Of a stretch of 64,000 bases of DNA, positions 25,652 to 35,620 are shown piece by piece; positions within the stretch are counted from its first letter, which is position 1, and each line of letters starts with the position of its first letter. Under the pieces are notes generated by a model, which was not told the origin of the DNA, did not search any database, and saw nothing but the letters and a program-made list of their open reading frames with translations. A program made the translations under genes and the position numbers. Origin of the DNA: Pycnococcus provasolii. Its lineage: Eukaryota > Chlorophyta > Pseudoscourfieldiophyceae > Pseudoscourfieldiales. The stretch covers positions 62,001-126,000 of the forward strand of contig CP150546.1 of assembly GCA_049487715.1 (NCBI GenBank). The letters run 5' to 3'.

Positions 25652-28600
25652 CTAGATCCAACCAGGCGCGGCACCGGTGGCTAATGGGGCTGTTGTAACT
25701 AGCGCTTTTGCGGAAGCCTTATTCTTTCCACCCGCAGCCCCAGCTGGGACCGACGCTTTCTTTGCTACCAGAGCACGTTTAGCCGCCGCGTCTTTAATAG
25801 AGCGATCAGCCGAAGACGACGCCTCAACTCTGGCATTCGCGCGCGGAGGGGCCGATCGACCGCGCACAGCGCGCCACTTCGCAGCTGCGGTAGCCTCCGA
25901 AGGGTGCACCATCTCCGCGTGAACACGAGCACGCCGTCCGAGATCCCAGGCATGTCGAGGCGTCGAGCGGCGCGAGGTTCCCTCCTCGGCAGATGGTGAA
26001 TACGCGGCTGCTTTCGCGGCATCCCGCGCAAGGTTGTTCCGGCGGTTGATGCGCGCCTTCGAACGGATAAAATTAGCCGCGATTGTCTCCTCCACCGTAT
26101 CTTTGAGGTGATCGACAAACGCGCGCGCCTCGTCCTTTGGAAATGCGACCGCGTTGCGCGCCTTGATTTCGCCGCCACGGCTCGTTGACATGCTGGCCGA
26201 CTGCAGTGCGATCTCGCCCTTGAGAGAGCCACGCCCGATATGTGCAAGCGCGCGCGTCGCCTCCGCACGACATCCAGCGCTCAAATCGCGCGATGAAATC
26301 ATAAAGAGGCGTTCGACGGCGCCATTCACCTCCAGCACCGCGTCACGAGTCGCCGCCTTCGCCGCAAGCGCAGTCGCCAGCGCCGCGGCACGCATGCGCA
26401 CATTGCCGCTTGTATGCTCGAGTGTGCCAGCTCCAAGCGCCGCGGAGACGAATGCAAGGCTGCTTCGACGCAGACCCATGGTTCTCGCAGCATCTATACC
26501 CGGCTTCGCGATACGAAGAGCCTCGATGGCGCGGTGCATCGCCGTGACACAATGCTCGAGCAGATGCAACAAAGTTGCGGCGAGCTCCGCGGACACGTTG
26601 TCACTGTCGAGCTCGTCAGACAATGCGGGACCGGCGATGGAAAGCAACGACACAATCAGATTCTCGTGACGTAAAATCTCCTGCAGGACGGCTGAGGCTG
26701 TTGCCACGCATGCATTCACATCAGACCCACCGACGACACCGGCGGAATTGGCCTCCTCGCCACGCCCAAGGGATATCTCAACGTCGCCACTATTGTCCGT
26801 CCGCCCCTTTCTGCCCGAGGACGAGGATCTCCGATCAGACCGACGGCGCGCGACGTGATTGCTCTGCTGAACACCGGCATCATCGCCAGCCATGCGAGCA
26901 TACTCGCTCGGCACCGTCGCCTTCACAATAGCAAGCAGGCCACGGCCTCGCCTGAACGATGTCAGTGCAGCGGCAACCGCACGAGCGCTCTGCTCGTCGC
27001 CAGTGGTGACAAGGCACTTCAAAGCGCGCAGCGCCGCTAAGCGGGCGCTCATTCCCACAACCGTGTTGGTATCGGCACCAATTGCGGAGACGAGATTGTA
27101 CAAGATTGCGCCAAATTGCTCGCGTTCCTCCGTGTTGAAGCAGTCGCGGCGCAGAGTTGTGGTGAAATTGTCGATCTTCGACATCAGCAGCGCACCCGGG
27201 TCATTAAGCCCCGTGCGTTGCAAAAATTTGCGTACCTCGTCGCGGATACACGCGAGCGATATATCGCCACGGGCGAGGAGCCCGAATCGCGAAGTGTTGT
27301 TGTAATAGTCTTCGTCATCCGAGTCCGAGTCCGAGTCCGCATCGGCAGACTCTTGCGCATTCGACGCCGGCGGCAGCCCTGCTGCATCATCCGCTTCTCC
27401 CCCCTCCGCGTTGGCATCTTCGTGCAACTCCTCCACGGTAACAGTTCGGTCGAAGCGTTCGTCGTCGTCATCGGCGGCGGCGTGCACGTCCGCAACCATC
27501 CACTGTACCAGCAGTGACTCGTTCGCCGCCAACGCATCGATCACCCCGAGGGCGCCATACATCGTCTCGTGTTTGAAGGTGATCAGGCGCATGACGCTGC
27601 GTGCGGCGCACATCACACGATCTCGCTGGAGCCTTGCGACAGATGCCGCCTTGTCGCCCCACTTGTGCGCGCCACGCTTCATCGCCGCGACACGTCGCAT
27701 CAGCGCGCGAGCAAGCGCGTCGCCGACGTGATCCTGAATCTGCTCAACATGCGATCGGCTCACTAGCGTGGGCATGTAGTGCAGAATGCCGAGAATTGAG
27801 TACAGCATGTGCAACTCGAGCATAAGTCGCCAAGAATTGGACGCCTCTTCGTTGTTCTCCCTGTTGACAATCCAGCGTACGAACGAACGGAACCTTGATA
27901 ATCCGCGAAGCTCCCACGTAGCAAGGCTGTCGATGTCGCCGCTCTTCTTCGACGAATATCCAAATCTATCAAAGTAGCGAAGCGCTTTGTACTGCTCGGG
28001 CAGAACGTCGTATGCAGCCACGTACCCAATGGCACGAAGTCGCGCGTCGGTGCTCTGCATGATCAGAGCGTTGGGTCCCGCAACTGAGCCGTCTTCTAGG
28101 AGCACAGCACCCCCTATGCCGCCGCCGCCTTCGCCCCTTGGCTGCGCGAGCCCGGTCACGATGGTACAAGAGGCCATGGAGATGGGAGGGATAACGAAGT
28201 GCTGCATGCGATAGTGATTCAGCACGTACAGCAACGCCATGATAATCGGAAGGCACGTTCCCGCGGTGATCACAACAGCCTGCAACGTCAGCGGCGCGTA
28301 CGGACCTTTCATGACGTGCACACCTTGCACGGACGATGCGATCAGCAGTGCCAGCGTCAAACCGGCCAGCCTTCCGTGGCTGAAGCGGTAGCCGAATGCG
28401 CGGTAAGGCTGCATTGCAAGATGCACGGCAATTTGAACAGTGACCGCGGCAACGATGGCTGCATCGAGCGCAAGCACGCGACGACGCGGAAGGTCGGGGT
28501 CGAGAAGGTCTCTGCCGTACACTGCTTCCATCTCGACGCTTGCAAACACGAGTCCGAGCTTGACGAGCACGCTGGCAATCGCGAGATGAGGCTGCACGCG

Positions 28601-31600
28601 CACGAGCGGGTGATAGGCATGACGGAAGGCTGCCTGCGAACAGCACAGGGCGACAAGAAATGAGAGCACGATTGTCGCGTCTCTTGCCGCGAGGTCGTTG
28701 GTCGCCGCCACCGGACCGCCGCCAGGCGCCGCAGAGTCCACGCCACCCCAGCAGAGCACATTGGGATCGTGCCGCCAGTGCACCCACGGCGTGGCGAGGT
28801 CCTGGTAAACGCACGAAAGGTGGTTGACGCACGCCGCTGCCATCGGCACGAAAAGCAGGTCAGCGGTTGCCGCCACAGAAAATGGAACGATCAGACGACA
28901 GGCACGGTAGGCAAGGCTGCTTGCCTGCATGATACGCGGGTTGGCGGCGATGGACGGCCTCGGTTTTTGATTCATCCTCTCTTTCCAGTCTGCAGTTTTC
29001 TCCGCCTCGTCGGCGAATACCATTGACTTGTGCTTCTCATTCGCATCAAAGAACCAAGAGTTCACCGCTTCTTCGTGGCTTTTCACAGCGTCGGTGCGAT
29101 AGCGAACGTACGTCGGGTAGATGCCATTGAATACGATTGCCGCCCAGTTCACAACCACGTACATGGTTGCGAGAAAGTACGTGGACGCCGTCGAGTTGGC
29201 GTCGTGAGCCACGCCAAACGCGATCGGCGCGAACGACGGGTTGAACATGGATCTCACGTTGCGACATGTGTTTAGGCTCAAGGCGATGTATACCACTGGC
29301 TCGTGCACGACGCCCGAGATGACGAGCCACTCAATCCACCGTGGGGACAGAAGCTTGCTAACCGAATGCTCCCTATCGATGCTGTTCTTTTCGATGGCGG
29401 CGACGACTCTTCGCTCCTCGAGCTTTCGCAGATATTCCTCGACAAACTTCGGCTTGGCTAATTTTCGCATGCACCACCCTACTGCGGTACTGAGCATCAG
29501 ATACCCTTGCTTGAGGATGGCATACACTCTCAATCCTGCGACGTCCGCTTTCTTCTTGAAGCTGCGAGCTCTTTGGAGGAAACCGCCCTTTGAGGAAATG
29601 TCGTCGAGCTCCGCATCGAGCGCGTTCTCAGATGCCTGCTCGATGCCCTCCTCAAGGTCACGAGCACGCCGCCTCGCGGCACTCACGCGCAAGCGCAGAG
29701 AGTCGCGCACCGCGACGAATGTGCGCGCGTCCAGCGCAACGTTGAGAAGCGCCGAGGGACGAAAGGGCAGCGCCACGTGAATTGCGAGTGCGGCGACCAG
29801 AAGCGCGGCGAGAGCCGCGGCTGTGTACAGCATGGATGCGTTTGGCGCCATGTTCAGCACGCACGTTTCGGTGAGATATCGCTGCTCGAAGGGTACGACG
29901 AGCGTGCTTGAACTGCACCCATCGGTCAGCATGAGCTCGAGCTCGTACGAACCGGGTCGATCGGCGTAAAGGCACCAAGCATCATTTCGCTCGAGCGTGC
30001 CCTTCTCGCACGACCCTCGTCTCCACCGGTCGCGCCACTCGTCGGCTGACGTTCGACTGAGAGGCGGTCGCTTGATTACGCGCAGGATGTGGTCAATCCT
30101 GTCGCCGTCATCGTCAACGGAAGCGGCAGAAGACGCGAGATGCCGAGGCAGACACATGCCCATCCACGTTTCCGAGCGCACGGCAAGATCCGGCTTCGGC
30201 GTCGTGTTGCAGACAGCCTCGAGCACGACGGACGCCGCCGTCTCCTTGCACGGCGCGAAAGCTGTGAGCGTCAGCGCGTACTCGCCCGGCAGGTCCGGCT
30301 TCACGGTGGCGATGGTTGTCGTAAGTCCGTCGACGGTGGACGCCGAAACGAGCGAACCGGTGGGAACCCGTGTGATTTCCCACGCGTACGTTACGTGCGG
30401 ATTCGCGCACTCGAGCGGGAAGTCGACGCTGACCAGACTTGCTTCGTGCGTCGTATAGTATCCACGCGCGATGTCCGGATCACCAGCGTCTCTCATTCTC
30501 TGGAACAGCGCAAAGAAGAAGGGGTCGATGATCGCCGTGCGCTCAATGCGCTCGAGGCGTTCGTAGTACATCGCTGTGGTGTTGGTTGGCGTTTCGAATG
30601 TCGACTCGACGACCATCTCGGTCGGCGCCGATTCTATGGACACGAAGATGCGCTCGAGGCGCATGCTGTCGATGCATGCCTCAACATCAACCTGCTCGTC
30701 AACCTCCATGCGCGGCAGAAGGTCTTCGAGTTCGTCCTTGTCGATCGTCATTGCGTATGGAAGGGGAGGGGTGGGTGGTGGTGCACCAACCTCGGCGACG
30801 TCGGGTTCGTCCGCAATCTCCTCGCCGTCCGTGACATTTGTCAGCGTGTCGGGCGAGGGCGGCGCGGCGGGTGGCTGTGGAGGCGGTGCCACGAGTGCCT
30901 GCGCCAGCGTTTCGTTCTGCAACAGCTCCTCGATTGCAGCTGCACGCGCGCGCTCCGCGCCAGGTGACTGCAGCTTGACTCGCACGCGCGCAATCTGCAC
31001 ACTTGTCGCATTTACGACTGACGGCGGCATGCCGACATGACCTGACGTTTCGCCGTCGACAGTAAGGCTGAATGTTTTGTTTGCGTAGTCAAAGTCTGCA
31101 ACGACGCTCAGCCAGCGCCCCGTATCGTATCCTCCCGCAAAGTCCTCCGCGTTGTCTTCGAATCCGGCGTGCGCGATATCGAACACCTGGCTCGGGGCAA
31201 GGTTCCACCTGGCCTCTACTTGGCTTCGTTCGATGTTGGCGTCGACGTAGCCGTATCGCAGCGAGTGCCCGGTGGCGTTGAACGCGATGCGAAACGCGCC
31301 GTAAGGCTGCGACGGTGCCCCTCGCAGCTCGATGGCGAGCGTGCCGTTACCTTGTGGTGGCCACACGCTCGTTCGGAATCGCAAGTTCGTCCCCTCGTCC
31401 GTGCCGAGAGGTTCGTAGAGGAAAGGTATGTCTCCGATGGCTCCAACTTCCCAGACGGTTGCCGCCGTTTCATTGAGTCTGTATGTGTCGTTTCTCCTGG
31501 TTCCGTGGAAGAGGCACAGCGCGTCTCCGGCCGGGCACACGGGGTCGCCTCTTGCGAATCCCGTCGTGTTGGCGGAGAAGAGCTGAACAGGCGCGAAGCT

Positions 31601-31807
31601 GTTATTTGCGTACGTGATTGCGACGTCGTTTCCCGCGGAAGCGACGAGCGTGCTTATGCACGGCTTGGCTGTTCTCTCAAGAACCTCCGGCTGTATGTCT
31701 GGCGGCGGCGCGGGCGGCGGCGGCTGAGGCGGCGGCGGCGGCGCGAGTGGCGGTGCCGGCGGCGGCGGCGGCGGCGGCGGAGGAGGAGGCGGCGGCGGCG
31801 GGTTCAT
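25652..31807 (-). CDS. Giant multi-pass membrane protein with PKD-like ectodomain and ARM/HEAT-like C-terminus
   Basis: 2051 residues. Residues 3-37 are polyproline. Residues ~45-290 resemble a LamG/concanavalin-type beta domain with N-glycosylation sites. A PKD/REJ-like Ig fold follows (VTYAWEITRVPTGS ... PDLPGEYALTLTAF, ~480-540). A second Cys-rich beta domain ends near 650. TM1 is at ~655-680. A cytoplasmic loop and about eight more helices lie between ~825 and ~1195. An acidic linker (ADADSDSDSDDEDYY) and helical ARM/HEAT-like repeats (~1600-1900) follow. The architecture suggests a surface sensor or channel-like protein, but I do not recognise the family. No signal peptide precedes the ectodomain. 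TTAG just before the ATG could be a splice acceptor for an upstream exon. Confidence 0.75.
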   Translation of the reverse strand: MNPPPPPPPPPPPPPPPAPPLAPPPPPQPPPPAPPPDIQPEVLERTAKPCISTLVASAGNDVAITYANNSFAPVQLFSANTTGFARGDPVCPAGDALCLFHGTRRNDTYRLNETAATVWEVGAIGDIPFLYEPLGTDEGTNLRFRTSVWPPQGNGTLAIELRGAPSQPYGAFRIAFNATGHSLRYGYVDANIERSQVEARWNLAPSQVFDIAHAGFEDNAEDFAGGYDTGRWLSVVADFDYANKTFSLTVDGETSGHVGMPPSVVNATSVQIARVRVKLQSPGAERARAAAIEELLQNETLAQALVAPPPQPPAAPPSPDTLTNVTDGEEIADEPDVAEVGAPPPTPPLPYAMTIDKDELEDLLPRMEVDEQVDVEACIDSMRLERIFVSIESAPTEMVVESTFETPTNTTAMYYERLERIERTAIIDPFFFALFQRMRDAGDPDIARGYYTTHEASLVSVDFPLECANPHVTYAWEITRVPTGSLVSASTVDGLTTTIATVKPDLPGEYALTLTAFAPCKETAASVVLEAVCNTTPKPDLAVRSETWMGMCLPRHLASSAASVDDDGDRIDHILRVIKRPPLSRTSADEWRDRWRRGSCEKGTLERNDAWCLYADRPGSYELELMLTDGCSSSTLVVPFEQRYLTETCVLNMAPNASMLYTAAALAALLVAALAIHVALPFRPSALLNVALDARTFVAVRDSLRLRVSAARRRARDLEEGIEQASENALDAELDDISSKGGFLQRARSFKKKADVAGLRVYAILKQGYLMLSTAVGWCMRKLAKPKFVEEYLRKLEERRVVAAIEKNSIDREHSVSKLLSPRWIEWLVISGVVHEPVVYIALSLNTCRNVRSMFNPSFAPIAFGVAHDANSTASTYFLATMYVVVNWAAIVFNGIYPTYVRYRTDAVKSHEEAVNSWFFDANEKHKSMVFADEAEKTADWKERMNQKPRPSIAANPRIMQASSLAYRACRLIVPFSVAATADLLFVPMAAACVNHLSCVYQDLATPWVHWRHDPNVLCWGGVDSAAPGGGPVAATNDLAARDATIVLSFLVALCCSQAAFRHAYHPLVRVQPHLAIASVLVKLGLVFASVEMEAVYGRDLLDPDLPRRRVLALDAAIVAAVTVQIAVHLAMQPYRAFGYRFSHGRLAGLTLALLIASSVQGVHVMKGPYAPLTLQAVVITAGTCLPIIMALLYVLNHYRMQHFVIPPISMASCTIVTGLAQPRGEGGGGIGGAVLLEDGSVAGPNALIMQSTDARLRAIGYVAAYDVLPEQYKALRYFDRFGYSSKKSGDIDSLATWELRGLSRFRSFVRWIVNRENNEEASNSWRLMLELHMLYSILGILHYMPTLVSRSHVEQIQDHVGDALARALMRRVAAMKRGAHKWGDKAASVARLQRDRVMCAARSVMRLITFKHETMYGALGVIDALAANESLLVQWMVADVHAAADDDDERFDRTVTVEELHEDANAEGGEADDAAGLPPASNAQESADADSDSDSDDEDYYNNTSRFGLLARGDISLACIRDEVRKFLQRTGLNDPGALLMSKIDNFTTTLRRDCFNTEEREQFGAILYNLVSAIGADTNTVVGMSARLAALRALKCLVTTGDEQSARAVAAALTSFRRGRGLLAIVKATVPSEYARMAGDDAGVQQSNHVARRRSDRRSSSSGRKGRTDNSGDVEISLGRGEEANSAGVVGGSDVNACVATASAVLQEILRHENLIVSLLSIAGPALSDELDSDNVSAELAATLLHLLEHCVTAMHRAIEALRIAKPGIDAARTMGLRRSSLAFVSAALGAGTLEHTSGNVRMRAAALATALAAKAATRDAVLEVNGAVERLFMISSRDLSAGCRAEATRALAHIGRGSLKGEIALQSASMSTSRGGEIKARNAVAFPKDEARAFVDHLKDTVEETIAANFIRSKARINRRNNLARDAAKAAAYSPSAEEGTSRRSTPRHAWDLGRRARVHAEMVHPSEATAAAKWRAVRGRSAPPRANARVEASSSADRSIKDAAAKRALVAKKASVPAGAAGGKNKASAKALVTTAPLATGAAPGWI

Positions 31808-32206
31808 ATTCTAAGGTGACTCACTCACTTGCTTGCCAAAATTGGGTAAGCACCACGCCATAACATTCTCCCTCCCCATCATGCAAAATTGGACAAGGGC
31901 GCGGCCCCGAACCAAGAAGCGTGACGACCGAATCGAAGGGGCCCGCGGGGTCAAACCGGGATTAGGGTTAGGGTTAGCAGGGGTGTAAACGTTACCGTTG
32001 AACTTCCGAATGGGCGCGCTTTTGCGATGCCGACCTTTTCTTTTGGCTGCCTTTTGCGATTCAAACGTTCCTCCTCGGCTCTCCCCCTCCCCCGGCCCCT
32101 CCCCTCTCAGGCAGGTAGGTGAAAACAAAACGCCATACATTTATTTTTTAATAAGGTATTTTAGCAGTCTCGTCTGTCCTTTCCTTTCCGCGCTCGGCTC
32201 ATAACC
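31808..32206. promoter_or_regulatory. Divergent promoter region with TTAGGG motif
   Basis: 399 bp between the giant membrane protein and CLASP. TTAGGGTTAGGGTTAG lies at 31962-31977. The rest is mixed sequence with C-rich (32085-32108) and AT-rich (32139-32163) stretches. Confidence 0.5.
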
Positions 32207-35200
32207 ATGCCGGTGAATCTCGGCTCAGGAGCAGGAGCTGGTGCTGGTGCTGGTGGTGGTGCTCTAAATAATAATTACTCTCTCCCATTCGCACCCGCTC
32301 TAACCTTCTCATCAGATAAGGCGCTGGCGACACTATTGGACGAGATTCGAACCGTACTCGCGCGTGGGAAAATGGACGAACAGTGGGACCAGCGCATGAA
32401 CGCACTCAAGAAAATGGAAGGACTCGTGCACGGAGGAGCAACGTCCATGCCGTGCTTCACGGGATCACTGCGAGCTATGAGAGACGCGCTCCTCGAGCAG
32501 CTCGACGACAGAAGGAGCGCTATCGTCAGGCAAACGTGCCACCTGCTCGCCGTACTCGCCGCGGACTTGGGAAGGTCCATCGAGTCGTTCATCGAGCCCA
32601 TACTACCCGCGCTCTTCTCCGTCGCGAAAATATCCATCCTCATCATGTCGGACTCCGCAGACGCCGCAGTCAAGGAAATTCTCGCCAACTGTCCCAGCTC
32701 CAAGCTGCTCGCGCGCGTCATGACCGCAGCGGCGTCCGACCGCTCCACGAAGCTACGAACCTACTGCGCGGAACACGTGTGCACTTGCCTGTCCTCGTGG
32801 GACGCCTCGCACGTCTCCCCGCGAATCGCAGAGGTGGAGGAGACGGTGCTTAAAAACTGCAGAGACGCTCAGGCGGAGGTGCGTGCCGCGGGACGGAGGT
32901 GCTATGGTGTGCTCGCCCAAGGATGGCCCGCGTCTGCACGACGCTTGCTGTCCAAGTGCGATCCTAGCCTGCAACGCGCGCTTCAGGAGGCTGCCTCGGC
33001 CGCGCCAGCCGCGCGTGGGGGAAGCAGCGCCGCCGCCTCAGCCGCGCCGTCGGCACGCAGCAGCAGTTCCGCGTCGTCGGCACGCAGTGGAAGCAGCGTC
33101 GCCGCCACATCTGCACCGTCGGCACGCGTTGGAGGAAGCGCTACCGCCGGGGCACCGCGGCGTATGGCTGTTCCCACGCGAGAGTCGTCGGAGGAGACAT
33201 CACGATCGTCATCGCGCGATGCCGAGACTATGGGTGGTATTTCGGTGCGTCGCGGTGCTGTGCGCGCCCCCGTCGCCGTGCGCGATTCACAGGACGGCGG
33301 TGGCGCCCACGTATCCCATGCTCCGCCCGCCGGGCTCAGCGCAGCTCGCCGCGTGAAGCTCGACGTCCCTCGGCGCGTCGAGCCGGCGACGGCACCGGCT
33401 CAGCCTAAAAAGACTGCGGCAGTGGCCGTCTCTGGTGCCACCGCGCCTGCGCCGAACTCTGCCTCTGAGCCGAGAAGACCGGCATCTGCGTCGTCGACTC
33501 AGGCACAGAGAGCCGTACCGGAACCGGCCGCCTCTGTTCCGGTTGCTCAGCCGCCACCACAGCAGCAGCAGCAGCAGCTGGAGCTGGAGCAGCAGCAGCA
33601 GGAGATGGCAAGATCTCCCGAAGAAAATGTGGCGGCAGGCTTAGCCACGCTTGCATCGCCGCCTGGTACCTTGGACTGGTCCAGCAAGGTGGCTGCGATA
33701 TTACTACTCCGCGAGGCGGTTCCGCTGCTTGATGATCCAACAGCCGACGCGGACGCGGTTCTGGAGATGGCAATCGCACACGTTTCCGACGCTCACGTGA
33801 AGGTGAGTGCTGCAAGCCTCGAGCTGCTTGCGGCAACCTTGCCGGTGAGTCCGTCGGCGGCTCTTTCAAATCTTGACAACCTGCTTCCTCCGCTGTTTGT
33901 GCGCCTCGTCGACACGCGAGAGGCTGTGCGAACGCTGAGCGCGTCGGCTCTCGACGGTGTGCTCGAGGCGACGCGCGGAGGTGGCGCGGGCCCTGCACTT
34001 GTCTCCAGCCTGCTTGCAAGTCTGGATGCCATGCGTGTGCCCAAGGGCAAGCTCGCGGTACTCGAGTTTGCCATCCGTGCCCTGAGACCCGAGTCGGGTG
34101 CCGCCGGGTCTCTTCGTCCGTGGGTGTCGCGCGTCGCTCCGCTCGTGGCTGACAAGAACGCAAGCCTGCGAGCCGCGGCAACGGCAAGCCTGGTGAATTT
34201 GCACGAAAACGTCGACGCCGACTCGGTGCTCGGGCACCTCGCGAGCTCACCCGTGGCTGAAGCAGCAAGCCTCGTGAGAGCAATGAGCCCGCACATATTC
34301 GACCTGAGCACGCGCCTGCAAAGCTACAAGCAGAAGATGCTCGCCCCAACCCAGCATGTGCCGTCGGTACCGGCGGCGCCGTCATCCGTCGCGGCGGAAC
34401 CTGCAGTCGTGGTTGCCCCAGCAGCCGCCGTCAGTGCGCCGGCACCGGCAGCCTCGCAACCGCCATCTCGTTCCCTCTCGCCACTCGAAAACGCCGCATC
34501 GGGCCATGATGCGGAGCTCAGTCGGCTGTTCGCGGACGTGTCCCGCGATCCTTCTCGGGCACACGAGGCGCTTGCCAAGCTAGCGAATATGGCACACGCC
34601 GCACGCAAGGTGCTTCGTGAGACGGGCAAGGAGGCGCCTTGGGTGGCACGGTACTTCACCCAGACGGTGAGCGTGAGCGTCGACCAGCTTGGAGGCCACG
34701 CACGAGCCGTGACGCGGGAGCTTGCTCTGCTGGTCCTTCGCGAGCTCGCGGTGGCATCTCCTACCACGTTTGCAACGCAAGCCATGGAGCTCACGCTGCC
34801 ACGCATCCTTCGCCTTTCGTCGGATAGAGACGTGCACGTGGCTGCGGCGTCCGAGGAGACGGCCGAGAGCTTGGTGGGCACCATCCTTTCACTCGACAAC
34901 GCGGACAGTCGAAATCATCTGCTAAGCATTCTCGTGGCACAGCTGCCAGAGCGGGGAGAGTCAGCGAACGCTCCAGCGCACCTTCCTCGTGTCGTGAGCC
35001 TCATCTCTCAGCTGTGCAAGTCGATGGGAACCGAGGCGCTGATGGAAGCTACGCCAAGGGTGCTCCCTGGACTGTTCGAATCGTTTCACAGCCCAGTCAG
35101 CGACGTGCGCAAAAGCGTGGTATTCTGCCTGGTGGACATGTACTGCATTCTTCGAGATTGGCTGTGGCCACATCTCGCGCCGCTGACGACGAGCCAGATG

Positions 35201-35329
35201 AAGCTCGTGAGCATCTACATTAGCCGACGAAGGGAGGCGGCGGCGACGAAGGAGGACACGATTGGCGGCAAGACGACCACACAGGCGGAGGGGAAAGAGA
35301 ATGACGTGCCGACAACGATCGTGGCGTAA
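32207..35329 (+). CDS. CLASP: CLASP-type microtubule plus-end protein (TOG/HEAT)
   Basis: 1040 residues. After a Gly-rich start, residues ~35-270 are a CLASP N-terminal TOG domain: WDQRMNALKKMEGLV, LDDRRSAIVRQTCHLLAVLAADLG, FIEPILPALFSVAKISILIMSDSAD and ILANCPSSKLLARVM. A Ser/Pro/Ala-rich basic linker with a Gln tract (~275-470) follows, as in CLASPs, where it binds microtubules. Then come a second HEAT block (~480-710), another linker and a third (~760-1020). CLASPs stabilise microtubules and promote rescue at plus ends and at the cell cortex. The Gln/Leu/Glu repeat near 450-465 is unusual. It is convergent with the MYB gene. Confidence 0.9.
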   Translation: MPVNLGSGAGAGAGAGGGALNNNYSLPFAPALTFSSDKALATLLDEIRTVLARGKMDEQWDQRMNALKKMEGLVHGGATSMPCFTGSLRAMRDALLEQLDDRRSAIVRQTCHLLAVLAADLGRSIESFIEPILPALFSVAKISILIMSDSADAAVKEILANCPSSKLLARVMTAAASDRSTKLRTYCAEHVCTCLSSWDASHVSPRIAEVEETVLKNCRDAQAEVRAAGRRCYGVLAQGWPASARRLLSKCDPSLQRALQEAASAAPAARGGSSAAASAAPSARSSSSASSARSGSSVAATSAPSARVGGSATAGAPRRMAVPTRESSEETSRSSSRDAETMGGISVRRGAVRAPVAVRDSQDGGGAHVSHAPPAGLSAARRVKLDVPRRVEPATAPAQPKKTAAVAVSGATAPAPNSASEPRRPASASSTQAQRAVPEPAASVPVAQPPPQQQQQQLELEQQQQEMARSPEENVAAGLATLASPPGTLDWSSKVAAILLLREAVPLLDDPTADADAVLEMAIAHVSDAHVKVSAASLELLAATLPVSPSAALSNLDNLLPPLFVRLVDTREAVRTLSASALDGVLEATRGGGAGPALVSSLLASLDAMRVPKGKLAVLEFAIRALRPESGAAGSLRPWVSRVAPLVADKNASLRAAATASLVNLHENVDADSVLGHLASSPVAEAASLVRAMSPHIFDLSTRLQSYKQKMLAPTQHVPSVPAAPSSVAAEPAVVVAPAAAVSAPAPAASQPPSRSLSPLENAASGHDAELSRLFADVSRDPSRAHEALAKLANMAHAARKVLRETGKEAPWVARYFTQTVSVSVDQLGGHARAVTRELALLVLRELAVASPTTFATQAMELTLPRILRLSSDRDVHVAAASEETAESLVGTILSLDNADSRNHLLSILVAQLPERGESANAPAHLPRVVSLISQLCKSMGTEALMEATPRVLPGLFESFHSPVSDVRKSVVFCLVDMYCILRDWLWPHLAPLTTSQMKLVSIYISRRREAAATKEDTIGGKTTTQAEGKENDVPTTIVA

Positions 35330-35620
35330 GCAAAAGATCGCAAAGATTCAGTAATAGCATGGAATTTACTTCTCCTACACAATACATATATCACTTTCAC
35401 CAAACCCAGCGCATTTGACGGAAGTCAAACGGTGCAAACAAAACAAATTATGGGAGACGATCGGTAGGGTAGGGTAGGGTAACAGCGAAAGAATTATGGA
35501 CTTCTTTGCTCATTTTGAGGGAAAAAAAGTCTTTTTCATTGTTGTTACCTAATTTTATTAAGAGGGTCACACACCCCTCTATTACCTAATGGTATCTTGT
35601 ACGTTCCGGAAGTGGGCTGA
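35330..35620. other. Convergent intergenic region
   Basis: 291 bp of AT-rich 3' sequence. A GGTAG(GGTAG) run at 35463-35482 is telomere-like but lacks the TTAGGG unit. Confidence 0.4.
35347..35371 (+). promoter_or_regulatory. Partial match to shared 3'-UTR element
   Basis: TTCAGTAATAGCATGGAATT, 18 bp after the CLASP stop. It shares the first half of the element seen at 19942 and 24249. Confidence 0.45.
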
